From: Nocardiopsis xinjiangensis YIM 90004
Lineage (GTDB): Bacteria > Actinomycetota > Actinomycetes > Streptosporangiales > Streptosporangiaceae
Direction of reading: 5' to 3'
Assembly: GCF_000341145.1 (NCBI RefSeq)
Contig: NZ_ANBE01000033.1
Coordinates: forward strand, 92,908-156,907
Length of the DNA: 64,000 bases
Below, piece after piece: positions 41,866-50,161 of the stretch. Under the pieces are notes generated by a model, which saw only the letters and a list, made by a program, of their open reading frames with translations, ran no database searches and was not told where the DNA came from. Position numbers and translations under genes: made by a program. Positions within the stretch are counted from its first letter, which is position 1, and each line of letters opens with the position of its first letter.

Positions 41866-42352
41866 GATTCTCCCGATAATGGAAACGGGTCGACAGAAAA
41901 AGACTCAGGCGCTCTGCACCTGTGTCGCGGTGGACTGAAGCAATCATTGAACGGCCCCCGATTTTTGTCAACGCCGAAATCCGGAAACCGTTTTGCGCGT
42001 TTCGCCGATCCCACCCTTTTTGCCTCAGGGGCGAATGCATTCATCAACCCCCAATTCCCGCGTCCGCACCATAAGCCGCGAATCCGGACATCAGACTGCA
42101 CGTCCACCCACAACGACCGCGATCTGTTACGCACACGAGATCCTGGTGTGGTGACACCATTACCGTCCGTATCCCCTCACGCCGCAGGCGACCTCTTCCC
42201 AACGGGGGCAGGTGCGCCCCGGGACCACCGAACCATCGGCTCCAGCCACACATCGGTGCGCATCGAACGAGGACGGCTCGGTACGAAGGTCGTGGCCGCA
42301 TCCGGCCAGGCCACGGCCATCCACATGACATTCCGGACGGGCGGGCATAAAA
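41866..42352. other. intergenic region with secreted-protein promoter
   Basis: 487 bases, less GC-rich than the rest between about 41870 and 42060. It contains the minus-strand promoter at 41943-41971. The remainder has a small inverted repeat near 42143 (TGGTGT/ACACCA) and no coding frame I would defend. Confidence 0.5.
41943..41971 (-). promoter_or_regulatory. near-consensus sigma-70 promoter of the secreted-protein cluster
   Basis: On the minus strand a perfect TTGACA (41971-41966), a 17-base spacer and AATGAT (41948-41943). It lies about 78 bases upstream of copy 1. A perfect -35 is unusual in such a GC-rich genome and suggests strong expression. Confidence 0.65.
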
Positions 42353-42826
42353 ATGCGACTGCACTCGCACGAGCGATTCCGCGAGGAGAGCGCTGCGTCT
42401 ACCCCACGCAAGGCGTTCCGGGGGTCGGGGAAGGTGAAGACAGCCGTGGCCTCATCCAGTTCCAGAACCCTGGCGTGGCTGTGGGACCACCGGACCTACG
42501 GGACCGCGATCGCAGGTCTCCTGGTGGCCCTGGTCGGTCTTGGCAACCTGGCCGTGGGAGAGACCGGATGGGGATGGTTCTCCACCATCGGCGGCTCTGC
42601 CCTGGTGCTGGTGGTCCTGGTGCGTGTGCCGAAGCCGGGCCGAGCCGGCCCGTCGGTGGGGCGGGGTCGGAGGACGGCGACAGGGCCACCGGTCGAAGCC
42701 CGTCGAACCGGTTCTGGTGAGTGGTGCTCATCGGAGCGTCGAGCGCAGCCCGACCCCGACGACCCCAAGCACCGCAAGGAACCCTGCTCCCGCGAACGGC
42801 GGGACCGTCCCATCGGCCCCCGCTGA
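42353..42826 (+). CDS. possible small membrane protein
   Basis: Up to 157 residues from ATG 42353, or from GTG 42434 (KTAVASSSSRTLAWLWDHR). The central part has two predicted membrane helices (YGTAIAGLLVALVGLGNLAV and FSTIGGSALVLVVLVRVP), with good actinobacterial codon use. The C-terminal 60 residues are Arg/Pro-rich and look less coding. No Shine-Dalgarno is convincing. It is the only plus-strand gene in this block, ending just before the tRNA-Tyr terminator. Function unknown. Confidence 0.45.
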   Translation: MRLHSHERFREESAASTPRKAFRGSGKVKTAVASSSSRTLAWLWDHRTYGTAIAGLLVALVGLGNLAVGETGWGWFSTIGGSALVLVVLVRVPKPGRAGPSVGRGRRTATGPPVEARRTGSGEWCSSERRAQPDPDDPKHRKEPCSRERRDRPIGPR

Positions 42827-42831
42827 CGCAA

Positions 42832-42873
42832 AACGCCCCGGTGACCAACGTTCGTGCTGGTCACCGGGGCGTT
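42832..42873. terminator. bidirectional terminator beside tRNA-Tyr
   Basis: AACGCCCCGGTGACCA and TGGTCACCGGGGCGTT form a perfect 16-base-pair stem with a ten-base loop. It starts ten bases beyond the tRNA-Tyr 3' end, with TTTTGC following on the minus strand and TTTCCCC on the plus strand. Confidence 0.88.
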
Positions 42874-42882
42874 TCCCCAGTG

Positions 42883-42964
42883 TGGCGGGTCAAGGATTCG
42901 AACCTTGGAAGGCAAAGCCGACGGATTTACAGTCCGCTCCCATTGGCCACTCGGGCAACCCGCC
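42883..42964 (-). tRNA. tRNA-Tyr (GTA anticodon)
   Basis: 82 bases with the long variable arm of class II tRNAs (CGGCTTTGCCTTC). Acceptor GGCGGGT/ACCCGCC, anticodon loop CTGTAAA with GTA, T-arm CAAGGTTCGAATCCTTG. The 3' CCA is not encoded. It marks the right edge of the accessory block. Confidence 0.95.
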
Positions 42965-43199
42965 TGGGCGGCGGCGACGTGTTCGTCGCGGCGCATGAAC
43001 GACAATAACGGATGATCGGCCTGAGGGTGAAATCGAGAGCCGCGGGCGCGTCCACGGCCGGCGCTGCGAGCGGGTCCGCACCGGTCACGGCTAAGCTCGG
43101 ATGCCGTGTGTCCGGGCCGCCCTCGGCCCGGCCCGAACAGAGCGCACGGGCGTCGCATGCGCCCGTGACCGACGAGAGAGCGAGCGGGGTGTAGCGAGC

Positions 43200-43697
43200 G
43201 TGGCCGCCGAATCCAGTTTCGACGTGGTGTCCAAGATCGACCACCAAGAGGTCGACAACGCCGTGAACCAGGCGGCCAAGGAGCTGTCCCAGCGGTTCGA
43301 CTTCCGCGGCACCGGGACGACCGTCAGCCGCCAGGGCGAGACCGGCCTGGAGATCCGCAGCAGCGCCGAGGAGCGCGCCAACGCGGCGCTGGAGGTGCTC
43401 AAGGAGAAGCTGATCAAGCGGAAGCTGTCCCTGAAGATCCTGGACCTTCCGGAGGAGCCCAAGCCTTCCGGCAAGGAGTACCGCCTCCAGATCGGACTCA
43501 AGGAAGGCATCTCCACCGAGGACGCCAAGAAGATCTCCAAGTACATCCGCGACGAGGGCCCCAAGGGCATCAAGGCGCAGGTCCAGGGCGACGAGCTGCG
43601 GGTGAGCTCGAAGAAGAAGGACGACCTGCAGACCGTCCAGAACCTGGTCAAGGAGAAGGACTTCGACCTGGCTCTGCAGTTCGTGAACTACCGCTAG
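43200..43697 (+). CDS. YajQ family (UPF0234/DUF520) nucleotide-binding protein
   Basis: 165 residues from GTG 43200 ([20 protein letters not shown]), the family N-terminus. It contains [15 protein letters not shown] and the C-terminal [25 protein letters not shown]. YajQ proteins have two ferredoxin-like domains, bind nucleic acid or nucleotides, and a Xanthomonas member binds cyclic di-GMP. The length and motifs are complete. It is a single-gene unit next to tRNA-Tyr. Confidence 0.95.
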   Translation: MAAESSFDVVSKIDHQEVDNAVNQAAKELSQRFDFRGTGTTVSRQGETGLEIRSSAEERANAALEVLKEKLIKRKLSLKILDLPEEPKPSGKEYRLQIGLKEGISTEDAKKISKYIRDEGPKGIKAQVQGDELRVSSKKKDDLQTVQNLVKEKDFDLALQFVNYR

Positions 43698-43720
43698 GCG
43701 CCGCCAGGCCCCGAAACGGC

Positions 43721-43752
43721 TCGGGCCCGCGGATCGCGATCGGCGGGCCCGA
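43721..43752. terminator. bidirectional terminator between yajQ-like and htpX-like genes
   Basis: TCGGGCCCGC and GCGGGCCCGA form a perfect ten-base-pair stem around a 12-base loop in the 70-base gap between two convergent genes. Confidence 0.75.
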
Positions 43753-43767
43753 CGCGCGCGGGCGGGC

Positions 43768-44628
43768 TCAGCCGAGGCCCCACTTGCGGCGCAGTCCCCG
43801 CAGACGCGCCACGCGCTCCTGTACCGGCGGGTGGGCGGCGAACAGACGCCCCAGGCCGTCCGGGAACGGGTTGGTGGTCATCAGGTGCGCTGCGGCCAGC
43901 AGGACCCGCCCCTTCGGCAGCGGGAAATCGCGTGAGCCCTTCTCCAGGCGGAGCAGGGCGTCTGCGAGGCCCTCGGGGTCGCCGGTGAGCTCCGCGGCCC
44001 TCTCGTCGGCCCTGAACTCGCGCTGCCGGCCGACCCCGAAGTACACGACCACCGCTGCGAGCGGGGCCAGGCACACCAGGATGAGCCCTCCGAGGAGATC
44101 GGGCACGTCGGTCTCCTCCGATTCCCCCAGCGGCAACAGCAGCGCCACCGCGGTCAACGCCGTGATGGTCGCGGTGAGTGTGGCCGCCACCGAACTGATG
44201 AGGGTGTCGTGGGCCCTGATGTGGGCGAGTTCGTGGGCGATGACCCCGCGCAGCCGGCGTTCGTCGAGAGAACGCAGCAGTCCGGTCGTGCAGCACAGCG
44301 CCGCCCGGCGCGGGCTCCCTCCGGTGGCGAATGCGTTGGGCGATCTGATGGGTGACAGGTACAGCCTGGGCATGGGTTGGCGGGCGGCCGTGGCCAGTTC
44401 CCGCACGATCCGGTACAGCTCCGGGCTCTCGATCTCCCCGACGGGGCGGGCCCTCATCGCACGCAGGGCGAGGGAGTCCCCGAACAGGTGGACCAGGACC
44501 GCCACGCACACCATCAGGGCTCCCGCGAACTGGAGGCCCTGCGTGCCCGCCAAGAACCATCCGAGGGTCACGGCGAACACACCGGCACCGACGAACAGGC
44601 CCACGGCACGGACCACGCTGACGTGCAC
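43768..44628 (-). CDS. M48-family membrane metalloprotease, HtpX-like
   Basis: 286 residues from GTG 44628, with GGAGGGGAC upstream. Two N-terminal membrane helices (about 5-50), then the conserved SPNAFATGG block and the zinc motif HELAH at 132-136, two more helices (about 145-195) and the third zinc ligand in EFRADERAAEL. HtpX-type proteases degrade misfolded membrane proteins in the cytoplasmic membrane. It ends with the AHPPVQERVARL motif of the family. It is a single gene, convergent with the YajQ-like gene. Confidence 0.92.
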   Translation of the reverse strand: MHVSVVRAVGLFVGAGVFAVTLGWFLAGTQGLQFAGALMVCVAVLVHLFGDSLALRAMRARPVGEIESPELYRIVRELATAARQPMPRLYLSPIRSPNAFATGGSPRRAALCCTTGLLRSLDERRLRGVIAHELAHIRAHDTLISSVAATLTATITALTAVALLLPLGESEETDVPDLLGGLILVCLAPLAAVVVYFGVGRQREFRADERAAELTGDPEGLADALLRLEKGSRDFPLPKGRVLLAAAHLMTTNPFPDGLGRLFAAHPPVQERVARLRGLRRKWGLG

Positions 44629-44813
44629 GGCGTCCCCTCCCTGTCGCTCATGGCACCGTGGCCGGACTTGATTCGCGTACATGTGACGAACGTGCGGGTC
44701 GGCACTTTGCGTTCCCCATGTGGTGAGCTGTCCGCCGCTCGCCCCCTCGAACTCCCCCGGCAGCGGCCTGTGACAATGGCCACCCGGTCCGCCCCGACCA
44801 CCGGGCCACCACC

Positions 44814-44819
44814 TATAGT
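44814..44819 (+). promoter_or_regulatory. candidate -10 element TATAGT upstream of korA
   Basis: TATAGT is followed after six bases by a GTG, the spacing expected of a leaderless transcript. No good -35 is seen 16-19 bases upstream (GC-rich sequence), so this is an incomplete promoter prediction. Confidence 0.4.
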
Positions 44820-44825
44820 GCGACC

Positions 44826-44900
44826 GTGGCCCTCATCACTGTGAGCATCAGGCGACCGGCGCGAGAGGTCGCTCCGGCGCACACACGGCCGTGTCGTTGA
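44826..44900 (+). CDS. possible leaderless short leader peptide upstream of korAB
   Basis: 24 residues from GTG 44826: begins ALITVSIRRPAREV and ends TRPCR before TGA. It starts six bases after a TATAGT element, so its start codon could be the transcript's 5' end. Short leaderless leader peptides ending in Cys-Arg are known upstream of sulfur-metabolism operons in actinobacteria; this one resembles them only in size, basic content and the CR terminus. korA starts 213 bases downstream. Coding is unproved. Confidence 0.25.
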   Translation: MALITVSIRRPAREVAPAHTRPCR

Positions 44901-45113
44901 AGGCCGGCCCCTTCACGCCCCGGCCGAGGCGAAGAACGAGCCGTACCGCGCTTCGCCGGGTTGGCGCACCCGGTGGGTGCGGGGGCCACGAATGCTGTCC
45001 CGACGTCCCCGACCACGGCTCCCGGCCCGCGACGGAGCGGTCGGCCGGGGACTGACACCCGAGCGCCGCCGCCCGTCACGACCGGCGGACCACCAAGGAG
45101 GTCGTCGATCTCA

Positions 45114-46964
45114 GTGGCCAAACAGATCGAACAGTTGGATCGCGTCATCATCCGCTTCGCGGGTGACTCCGGCGACGGTATGCAGTTGACCGGCGACCGG
45201 TTCACCCAGGAGACCGCATCGTTCGGCAACGACCTGTCGACGCTGCCGAACTTCCCCGCGGAGATCCGCGCCCCCGCGGGCACTCTCCCCGGCGTGTCCA
45301 GCTTCCAGTTGCACTTCGCCGACCACGACATCATGACGCCGGGCGACTCCCCCGATGTCCTGGTCGCGATGAACCCCGCCGCCCTCAAGGCCAACATCGG
45401 TGACATTCCGAGGGGCGCCACGGTGATCGTCAACACCGACGAGTTCACCCGGCGCAACCTGGCCAAGGTCCACTACGAGGTCGATCCGACCACCGACGGG
45501 ACCCTCGACGCCTTCAAGGTGAGCTCGGTCCCGCTGACGTCGATGACCGTGGAGGCGCTGTCCTCCTGCGACATCTCCAAGAAGGACGCCCAGCGCGCGA
45601 AGAACATGTTCGCCCTGGGACTGCTGTCGTGGATGTACAACCGGCCGACCGAGGGCACGACCTCTTTCCTGAAGTCGAAGTTCGCCGGGAAGCCCGACAT
45701 CCTCGACGCCAACCTCAAGGCGTTCCAGGCGGGGTGGAACTTCGGTGAGACCACCGAGGACTTCGCGGTCTCCTACGAGATCAAGCCGGCCCGGCTGCCC
45801 TCGGGCACCTACCGCAACATCACCGGAAACCTGGCGACTGCCTACGGGCTCATCGCCGGGTCGACGCGGTCCGGGCTTCCGCTGTTCCTGGGCTCCTACC
45901 CGATCACCCCGGCCTCGGACGTTCTGCACGAGCTGTCCAAGCACAAGCGGTTCGGGGTGCGCACGTTCCAGGCCGAGGACGAGATCGCCGGTGTGGGCGC
46001 GGCCCTGGGCGCCTCCTTCGGCGGTTCTCTGGGGGTGACCACCACCTCCGGTCCCGGGATGGTGCTCAAGCAGGAGACCGTGGGCCTGGCGGTGATGACC
46101 GAGCTGCCGCTGCTCATCGTGGATGTGCAACGTGCCGGCCCCAGTACCGGGATGCCCACCAAGACCGAGCAGACCGACCTGCTCATGGCCATGTTCGGCC
46201 GCAACGGCGAGTCTCCCGTCCCGATCGTGGCACCGCAGTCCCCGGCCGACTGCTTCGACGCCGCGCTGGAGGCCACCCGGATCGCGGTGACCTACCGCAC
46301 GCCGGTGGTGCTGATGTCGGACGGGTACCTGGCCAACGGGTCCGAGCCCTGGCGGCTGCCGGACGTGAACGACCTGCCGACCATCGACCCCGGGTTCGCG
46401 ACCGGGCCCAACGGCGAGGACGAGCGGTACCTGCCCTACAAACGCGCCACCGGGACCATGGCGCGCCCGTGGGCGGTGCCGGGTACCCCCGGGCTGGAGC
46501 ACCGGCTCGGCGGGATCGAGAAACATTCCGAGACCGGGGACATCTCCTACACCCCGGCCAACCACGACCTCATGGTGCGCACCCGCCAGGGCAAGATCGA
46601 CGCGATCGCCCGGGACGTCGCGCCCGTGGAGGTCGACGACCCCACGGGCGACGCCGATGTGCTCGTCCTTGGCTGGGGCGGCACCTACGGGGCCATCACG
46701 GCCGGCGTGCGACGGGTGCGGCGTTCCGGGGAGAAGGTGGCCCAGGCCCACCTGCGCCACCTCAACCCGTTCCCGGAGAACCTGGGCGAGGTACTCGAGA
46801 GCTACGGCCGGGTCGTGGTTCCGGAGATCAACCTGGGACAGCTGTCGATGTTGCTGCGCTCACGGTTCCTGGTCGATGTCATCGGTTACAACAAGGTCCG
46901 CGGCCTGCCCTTCAAGGCCGAGGAGCTGGCGGACGTGCTGCGGGAGGTCATCGAGCGTGACTAG
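45114..46964 (+). CDS. korA: 2-oxoacid:ferredoxin oxidoreductase, alpha (gamma-alpha fused) subunit
   Basis: 616 residues from GTG 45114, with AAGGAGG 11 bases upstream. The N-terminal gamma domain (FAGDSGDGMQLTGDRFTQE) is fused to the alpha domain, which starts with TRSGLPLFLGSYPITPASDV and contains the QAEDEIAGVGAALGA and TTSGPGMVLKQETVGLA blocks. With korB it converts 2-oxoglutarate (or another 2-oxoacid) and CoA to acyl-CoA, CO2 and reduced ferredoxin. This is the oxygen-tolerant KorAB type of aerobic actinobacteria, which bypasses 2-oxoglutarate dehydrogenase. Substrate is inferred. Confidence 0.95.
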   Translation: MAKQIEQLDRVIIRFAGDSGDGMQLTGDRFTQETASFGNDLSTLPNFPAEIRAPAGTLPGVSSFQLHFADHDIMTPGDSPDVLVAMNPAALKANIGDIPRGATVIVNTDEFTRRNLAKVHYEVDPTTDGTLDAFKVSSVPLTSMTVEALSSCDISKKDAQRAKNMFALGLLSWMYNRPTEGTTSFLKSKFAGKPDILDANLKAFQAGWNFGETTEDFAVSYEIKPARLPSGTYRNITGNLATAYGLIAGSTRSGLPLFLGSYPITPASDVLHELSKHKRFGVRTFQAEDEIAGVGAALGASFGGSLGVTTTSGPGMVLKQETVGLAVMTELPLLIVDVQRAGPSTGMPTKTEQTDLLMAMFGRNGESPVPIVAPQSPADCFDAALEATRIAVTYRTPVVLMSDGYLANGSEPWRLPDVNDLPTIDPGFATGPNGEDERYLPYKRATGTMARPWAVPGTPGLEHRLGGIEKHSETGDISYTPANHDLMVRTRQGKIDAIARDVAPVEVDDPTGDADVLVLGWGGTYGAITAGVRRVRRSGEKVAQAHLRHLNPFPENLGEVLESYGRVVVPEINLGQLSMLLRSRFLVDVIGYNKVRGLPFKAEELADVLREVIERD

Positions 46965-48027
46965 TGCAAACCTCAACGGGAACGACGAGGGCACCCTGGC
47001 CGGGCTGAAGCTCGTCCCCTCCACGGACACCCAGTACAAGACGAAGGACTTCAAGTCCGACCAGGACGTGCGCTGGTGCCCCGGCTGCGGGGACTACGCG
47101 GTCCTGGCGGCGTTCCAGTCCTTCCTGCCCCAGCTGGGGGTGCCGCGCGAGAACATCGTGATGGTCTCGGGTATCGGCTGCTCCTCGCGGTTCCCCTACT
47201 ACCTGAACACCTACGGCATGCACTCCATCCACGGGCGTGCGCCGGCGATCGCGACGGGGCTGGCGACGAGCCGCCAGGACCTGTCGGTGTGGGTGATCAC
47301 CGGGGACGGCGACGGGCTGTCCATCGGCGGCAACCACCTCATCCACGCGCTGCGCCGCAACGTCAACATCAACGTGCTGCTGTTCAACAACCGCATCTAC
47401 GGTCTGACCAAGGGCCAGTACTCGCCCACCTCCGAGGCGGGCAAGGTCACCAAGTCCTCTCCGGTGGGCTCGCTGGACCACCCGTTCAACCCGGTGTCGC
47501 TGGCGTTGGGCGCGGAGGCCTCGTTCGTGGCGCGCACCGTCGACTCCGACCGCAAACACCTGACGTCGGTGCTGCGGGAGGCGGCCGACCACCCGGGTGC
47601 CTCGTTCGTGGAGATCTACCAGAACTGCCCGATCTTCAACGACGACGCGTTCACGCCGCTCAAGGACCCGGCCGCGCGCGAGGCCCGGCTGTTGCGCATG
47701 GAGCACGGCGAGCCGCTCATGCTCGGCGAGGACCGCGGTGTGTTCGCGGGCGAACTCGGGGGCCTGGAGGTCGCCGAGGTCACCGACACCAACCGCGACC
47801 GGGTGATCCGGCACGACACGCACCGTGAGGATCCGGGTTACGCGTTCGCGCTGTCGCGGCTGGACCTGCCGGCCTTCGAGCACGTGCCGGTGGGGGTCTT
47901 CCGGAAGGTGCGGCGCCCGGTCTACGACGAGCTGGTCAACGAACAGGTCTCCGACGCGCGCGAGGAGCGCGGGGAGGGCGAGCTGGCGTCGCTGCTCTCG
48001 AGCGGCGACACCTGGACCGTGGACTGA
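46957..48027 (+). CDS. korB: 2-oxoacid:ferredoxin oxidoreductase, beta subunit
   Basis: 356 residues. GTG at 46957 overlaps the korA stop by eight bases, with GGGAGG upstream. The Fe-S/TPP subunit shows WCPGCGDYAVLAAFQ, SGIGCSSRFPYY with cluster cysteines, and the thiamine motif GDGDGLSIGGNHLIHALRRN ending NNRIYGLTKGQ. It carries out decarboxylation and electron transfer with korA. No dedicated ferredoxin gene is adjacent. Confidence 0.95.
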   Translation: MTSANLNGNDEGTLAGLKLVPSTDTQYKTKDFKSDQDVRWCPGCGDYAVLAAFQSFLPQLGVPRENIVMVSGIGCSSRFPYYLNTYGMHSIHGRAPAIATGLATSRQDLSVWVITGDGDGLSIGGNHLIHALRRNVNINVLLFNNRIYGLTKGQYSPTSEAGKVTKSSPVGSLDHPFNPVSLALGAEASFVARTVDSDRKHLTSVLREAADHPGASFVEIYQNCPIFNDDAFTPLKDPAAREARLLRMEHGEPLMLGEDRGVFAGELGGLEVAEVTDTNRDRVIRHDTHREDPGYAFALSRLDLPAFEHVPVGVFRKVRRPVYDELVNEQVSDAREERGEGELASLLSSGDTWTVD

Positions 48028-48144
48028 TCGGTCATGAGGGCGGCGGGCGGGGCGCAGGGCGTCTCCGCCCGCCGTTCCCGCTTCGGTGGGCGCCGTGTGC
48101 GATGCCACCCCGGGGCGGAACGGGCGCGAGGCCCCCACAGGCAA

Positions 48145-48150
48145 TACGCT
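48145..48150 (+). promoter_or_regulatory. leaderless-type -10 element
   Basis: TACGCT ends six bases before the ATG at 48157, and no Shine-Dalgarno precedes that ATG. This spacing is typical of leaderless actinobacterial transcripts. A -35 is not evident. Confidence 0.4.
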
Positions 48151-48156
48151 GCCCCC

Positions 48157-48828
48157 ATGCGTATCGTCATCGCCGGGGGGCACGGCAAGATCGCCCTGCG
48201 TCTGGCCCAACAGCTGTCCGACCGCGGGGACCAGCCGGTCGCCCTCATCCGTAACCCCGACCACGTCAGTGACATCGAGGAGGTCGGCGCCGAAGCCGCC
48301 CTCATCGACCTGGAGAAGGCCACGGTCACCGAGCTGGCCGAGAAGCTCATGAACGCCGACGCCCTGGTGTTCGCTGCGGGCGCCGGCCCGGGCAGCGGGA
48401 CAGAGCGCAAGGAGACCGTGGACCACAAGTCCGCGGTGCTGTGCGCCGACGCCGCCTCCCTCGCGGGGGTACGCCGCTTCGTGCAGATCTCCGCGATCGG
48501 GGTCGACGAGCCGGTTCCGGAGGGCACCGAGGCGGTCTGGGCGGCCTACGTCGAGGCCAAGCGCGCCGCCGACGCCGACCTGCGTGAGCGCAACTTGGAG
48601 CTGGACTGGACGATCCTGCGTCCGGGCCGGCTCACCGACGATCCCGGAACCCGCGTGGTCGACCTGGGTGAGGGTGTGGACCGCGGCTCGGTGACCAGGG
48701 AGGACGTCGCTGCTGTGGTCGTCGCACTTCTGGACGAACCGGGCACCGCCAGGAAGGTTCTCAATCTGGTGAACGGCGCGACACCGGTCGTGGAGGCCGT
48801 CGGCGAGCAGAGCGACGGCTCCCGCTGA
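48157..48828 (+). CDS. NAD(P)-binding SDR/NmrA-like protein
   Basis: 223 residues. It starts MRIVIAGGHGKIALRLAQQL, a Rossmann nucleotide-binding motif of the atypical SDR (NAD(P)H-binding, SDR_a5-like) type. Further blocks are ADALVFAAGAGPGSG, RRFVQISAIGVDE, YVEAKRAADADLR and the TILRPGRLTDDPG segment. Such proteins act as oxidoreductases or redox sensors; the substrate is unknown. It is monocistronic, 129 bases after korB, and probably translated from a leaderless message. Confidence 0.85.
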   Translation: MRIVIAGGHGKIALRLAQQLSDRGDQPVALIRNPDHVSDIEEVGAEAALIDLEKATVTELAEKLMNADALVFAAGAGPGSGTERKETVDHKSAVLCADAASLAGVRRFVQISAIGVDEPVPEGTEAVWAAYVEAKRAADADLRERNLELDWTILRPGRLTDDPGTRVVDLGEGVDRGSVTREDVAAVVVALLDEPGTARKVLNLVNGATPVVEAVGEQSDGSR

Positions 48829-48999
48829 CCGAGCCGGGCCCCGGGCTCCGCCCCGATGCCCCGGTTCCGTGTGGCCAGAGGGCCCGGCGAAGGGCATCAT
48901 GGGTGGAGTCCGGCGAGTTCCGCATCCCTGGACGCGGCGGCCGGGCCGGCCGACCCGACAGGGACGTCGCGCTCCTACGAGAGCAGATGGGTAGTTTCA

Positions 49000-49554
49000 A
49001 TGAGCGTCACACAGGTCGTGCGGGACAGCACGGTCGTCGAGCACGCCAAGGTCGCGGCGCAGCAGAAGCGGCGGATGTTCGTCGTTCAGCTCGACGTCAA
49101 CGCCTACGACGAAGCGGGCAGCAAGCTGCGTCCGGGACTGACCCGCATCCTGGAGGGTATCGAGGAGGCTGGCTGGAAACTGGACGTCGTCTCCCCCAGT
49201 GAGTCGCCGGAGGGCGGCGCCGAGCGCCTGTTCCTCTTCCGCCCCGAGGCCTGGACCGGCTCCGGGCAGGAGCAGCAGGCACCGCAGCAGCAGACACCGC
49301 AGGACTTCTCGGGCCAGCAGCCCGCCTACCGGTACCCCACCGGCGCCCAGCAGCAGCCGGACCCCTACGCCGGATACCCGCAGCAGGGCTACGGCCAGCA
49401 GTACCCGCCCCATTACCCGGGCTACGACCCCAACCAGTACCCCGGTTACGACCCCAACCAGTACCCCGGCTACGACCCCAACCAGTACCCGGGGTACGGC
49501 CAGCAGCCCGGCTATGGGCAGCAGTACCCGGGGTATGGCCAACAGGGCTGGTGA
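49000..49554 (+). CDS. small protein with Tyr/Gln/Pro/Gly repeat tail
   Basis: 184 residues. The first 85 form a compact domain (VEHAKVAAQQKRRMFVVQLDVNAYDE, RILEGIEEAGWKLDVVSPSE, AERLFLFRP), followed by about 95 residues of low-complexity sequence. That tail includes three exact YPGYDPNQ octads and PGYGQQ repeats. The organisation is like actinobacterial proteins with disordered, condensation-prone tails. The family is not recognised. The ATG at 49000 has only a weak GATGGG upstream. A strong terminator follows. Confidence 0.8.
   Translation: MSVTQVVRDSTVVEHAKVAAQQKRRMFVVQLDVNAYDEAGSKLRPGLTRILEGIEEAGWKLDVVSPSESPEGGAERLFLFRPEAWTGSGQEQQAPQQQTPQDFSGQQPAYRYPTGAQQQPDPYAGYPQQGYGQQYPPHYPGYDPNQYPGYDPNQYPGYDPNQYPGYGQQPGYGQQYPGYGQQGW
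49421..49493 (+). repeat. three tandem YPGYDPNQ octapeptide repeats
   Basis: The 24-base unit coding YPGYDPNQ occurs three times in a row with silent differences, flanked by PGYGQQ-type variants. It lies within the 49000-49554 gene and keeps frame. Confidence 0.85.
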
Positions 49555-49588
49555 CCCGGACGGGCTTCTCGGGTGACCCAGGCTTCAC

Positions 49589-49621
49589 GGGCCCTTCCGC
49601 ACGGCGGAGGGGCCCTTTTTT
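49589..49621 (+). terminator. rho-independent terminator after the repeat-tail gene
   Basis: GGGCCCTTCCGC and GCGGAGGGGCCC form a 12-base-pair stem (one G-T) with a short loop, followed by six T. It is 35 bases beyond the stop. Confidence 0.93.
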
Positions 49622-49769
49622 GTCCGGAAACATGCGGGACACCCGCTTCCGATATATTCGCCCCGTTGGTACACCTGCCATTCTTTCGTCTGTGCGGCAA
49701 GGGACATCGCCAAGCTTCGACATGCCAGCCATTCCGGACACAAGACAGAGAGAAGGCCGAGAAAACTCG

Positions 49770-49789
49770 GTGTTCTCCCGGGAAAACAC
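49770..49789. promoter_or_regulatory. 20-base palindrome upstream of small secreted proteins
   Basis: GTGTT, a mismatch, TCCCGGGA, a mismatch and AACAC form a near-perfect two-fold symmetric site centred between 49779 and 49780. It directly follows a CCGAG-AAAA-CTCGG hairpin (49757-49770). It lies 80 bases before the first gene, where an operator would be expected. The regulator is unknown. Confidence 0.4.
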
Positions 49790-49869
49790 TCCAAGCGCGC
49801 GGCCAACTACGTTAAGTTAATTCCGGCGGCTACAGCCACCCTGTTTTGAACTTCCGAAAGGCAAGAAGA

Positions 49870-50082
49870 ATGTCCCGAATTGCCAAGGTTTCCGGCTTCG
49901 TCCTGGCCACCGGCCTCGCCTTCGGTGCCCTCTCCGGCACCGCGTCGGCCGACAACAACGCCGACGTCCAGAACGTGACGATCCCCGTCTGCCTGGACGT
50001 CCTCAAGGCCTCCGGCGCCAGCGCCAGCGGCTGCAACGTCGTGGACATCAACGACAACGACGGCATCTCGGTCGAGGACTAG
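49870..50082 (+). CDS. small secreted two-cysteine protein, copy A
   Basis: 70 residues. The ATG at 49870 has GAAAGG upstream. Signal peptide MSRIAKVSGFVLATGLAFGA with ASA-DNN cleavage; mature 43 residues: DNNADVQNVTIPVC, a hydrophobic stretch, GCNVVDINDNDGISVED. Two cysteines about 15 apart could form a disulphide. It resembles the 40516-41865 family in layout (VQ-x-x-PV-x-C then C) but not in sequence detail. It is followed 79 bases later by a close paralogue. Confidence 0.85.
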   Translation: MSRIAKVSGFVLATGLAFGALSGTASADNNADVQNVTIPVCLDVLKASGASASGCNVVDINDNDGISVED

Positions 50083-50161
50083 GACCACAGCCGCACAGTC
50101 TTCGGGGCCGCGTGCTCCGGAGGATCCCGCAACACATCCTGCGATCGACAAGGACCACACC

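Larger units (their letters stand above)
44629..45113 (+). other. korAB upstream region
   Basis: 485 bases between divergent htpX-like and korA genes. It contains a consensus -10 (TATAGT, 44814-44819) and a possible leaderless 25-codon reading frame at 44826-44900 described separately. The htpX-like promoter should also lie here. I see nothing else coding. Confidence 0.5.

Noticed and set aside
30298..42882. An integrative element with tRNA attachment sites
   Set aside because: No integrase, excisionase or duplicated tRNA 3' end was found by eye; only an accessory block is claimed.
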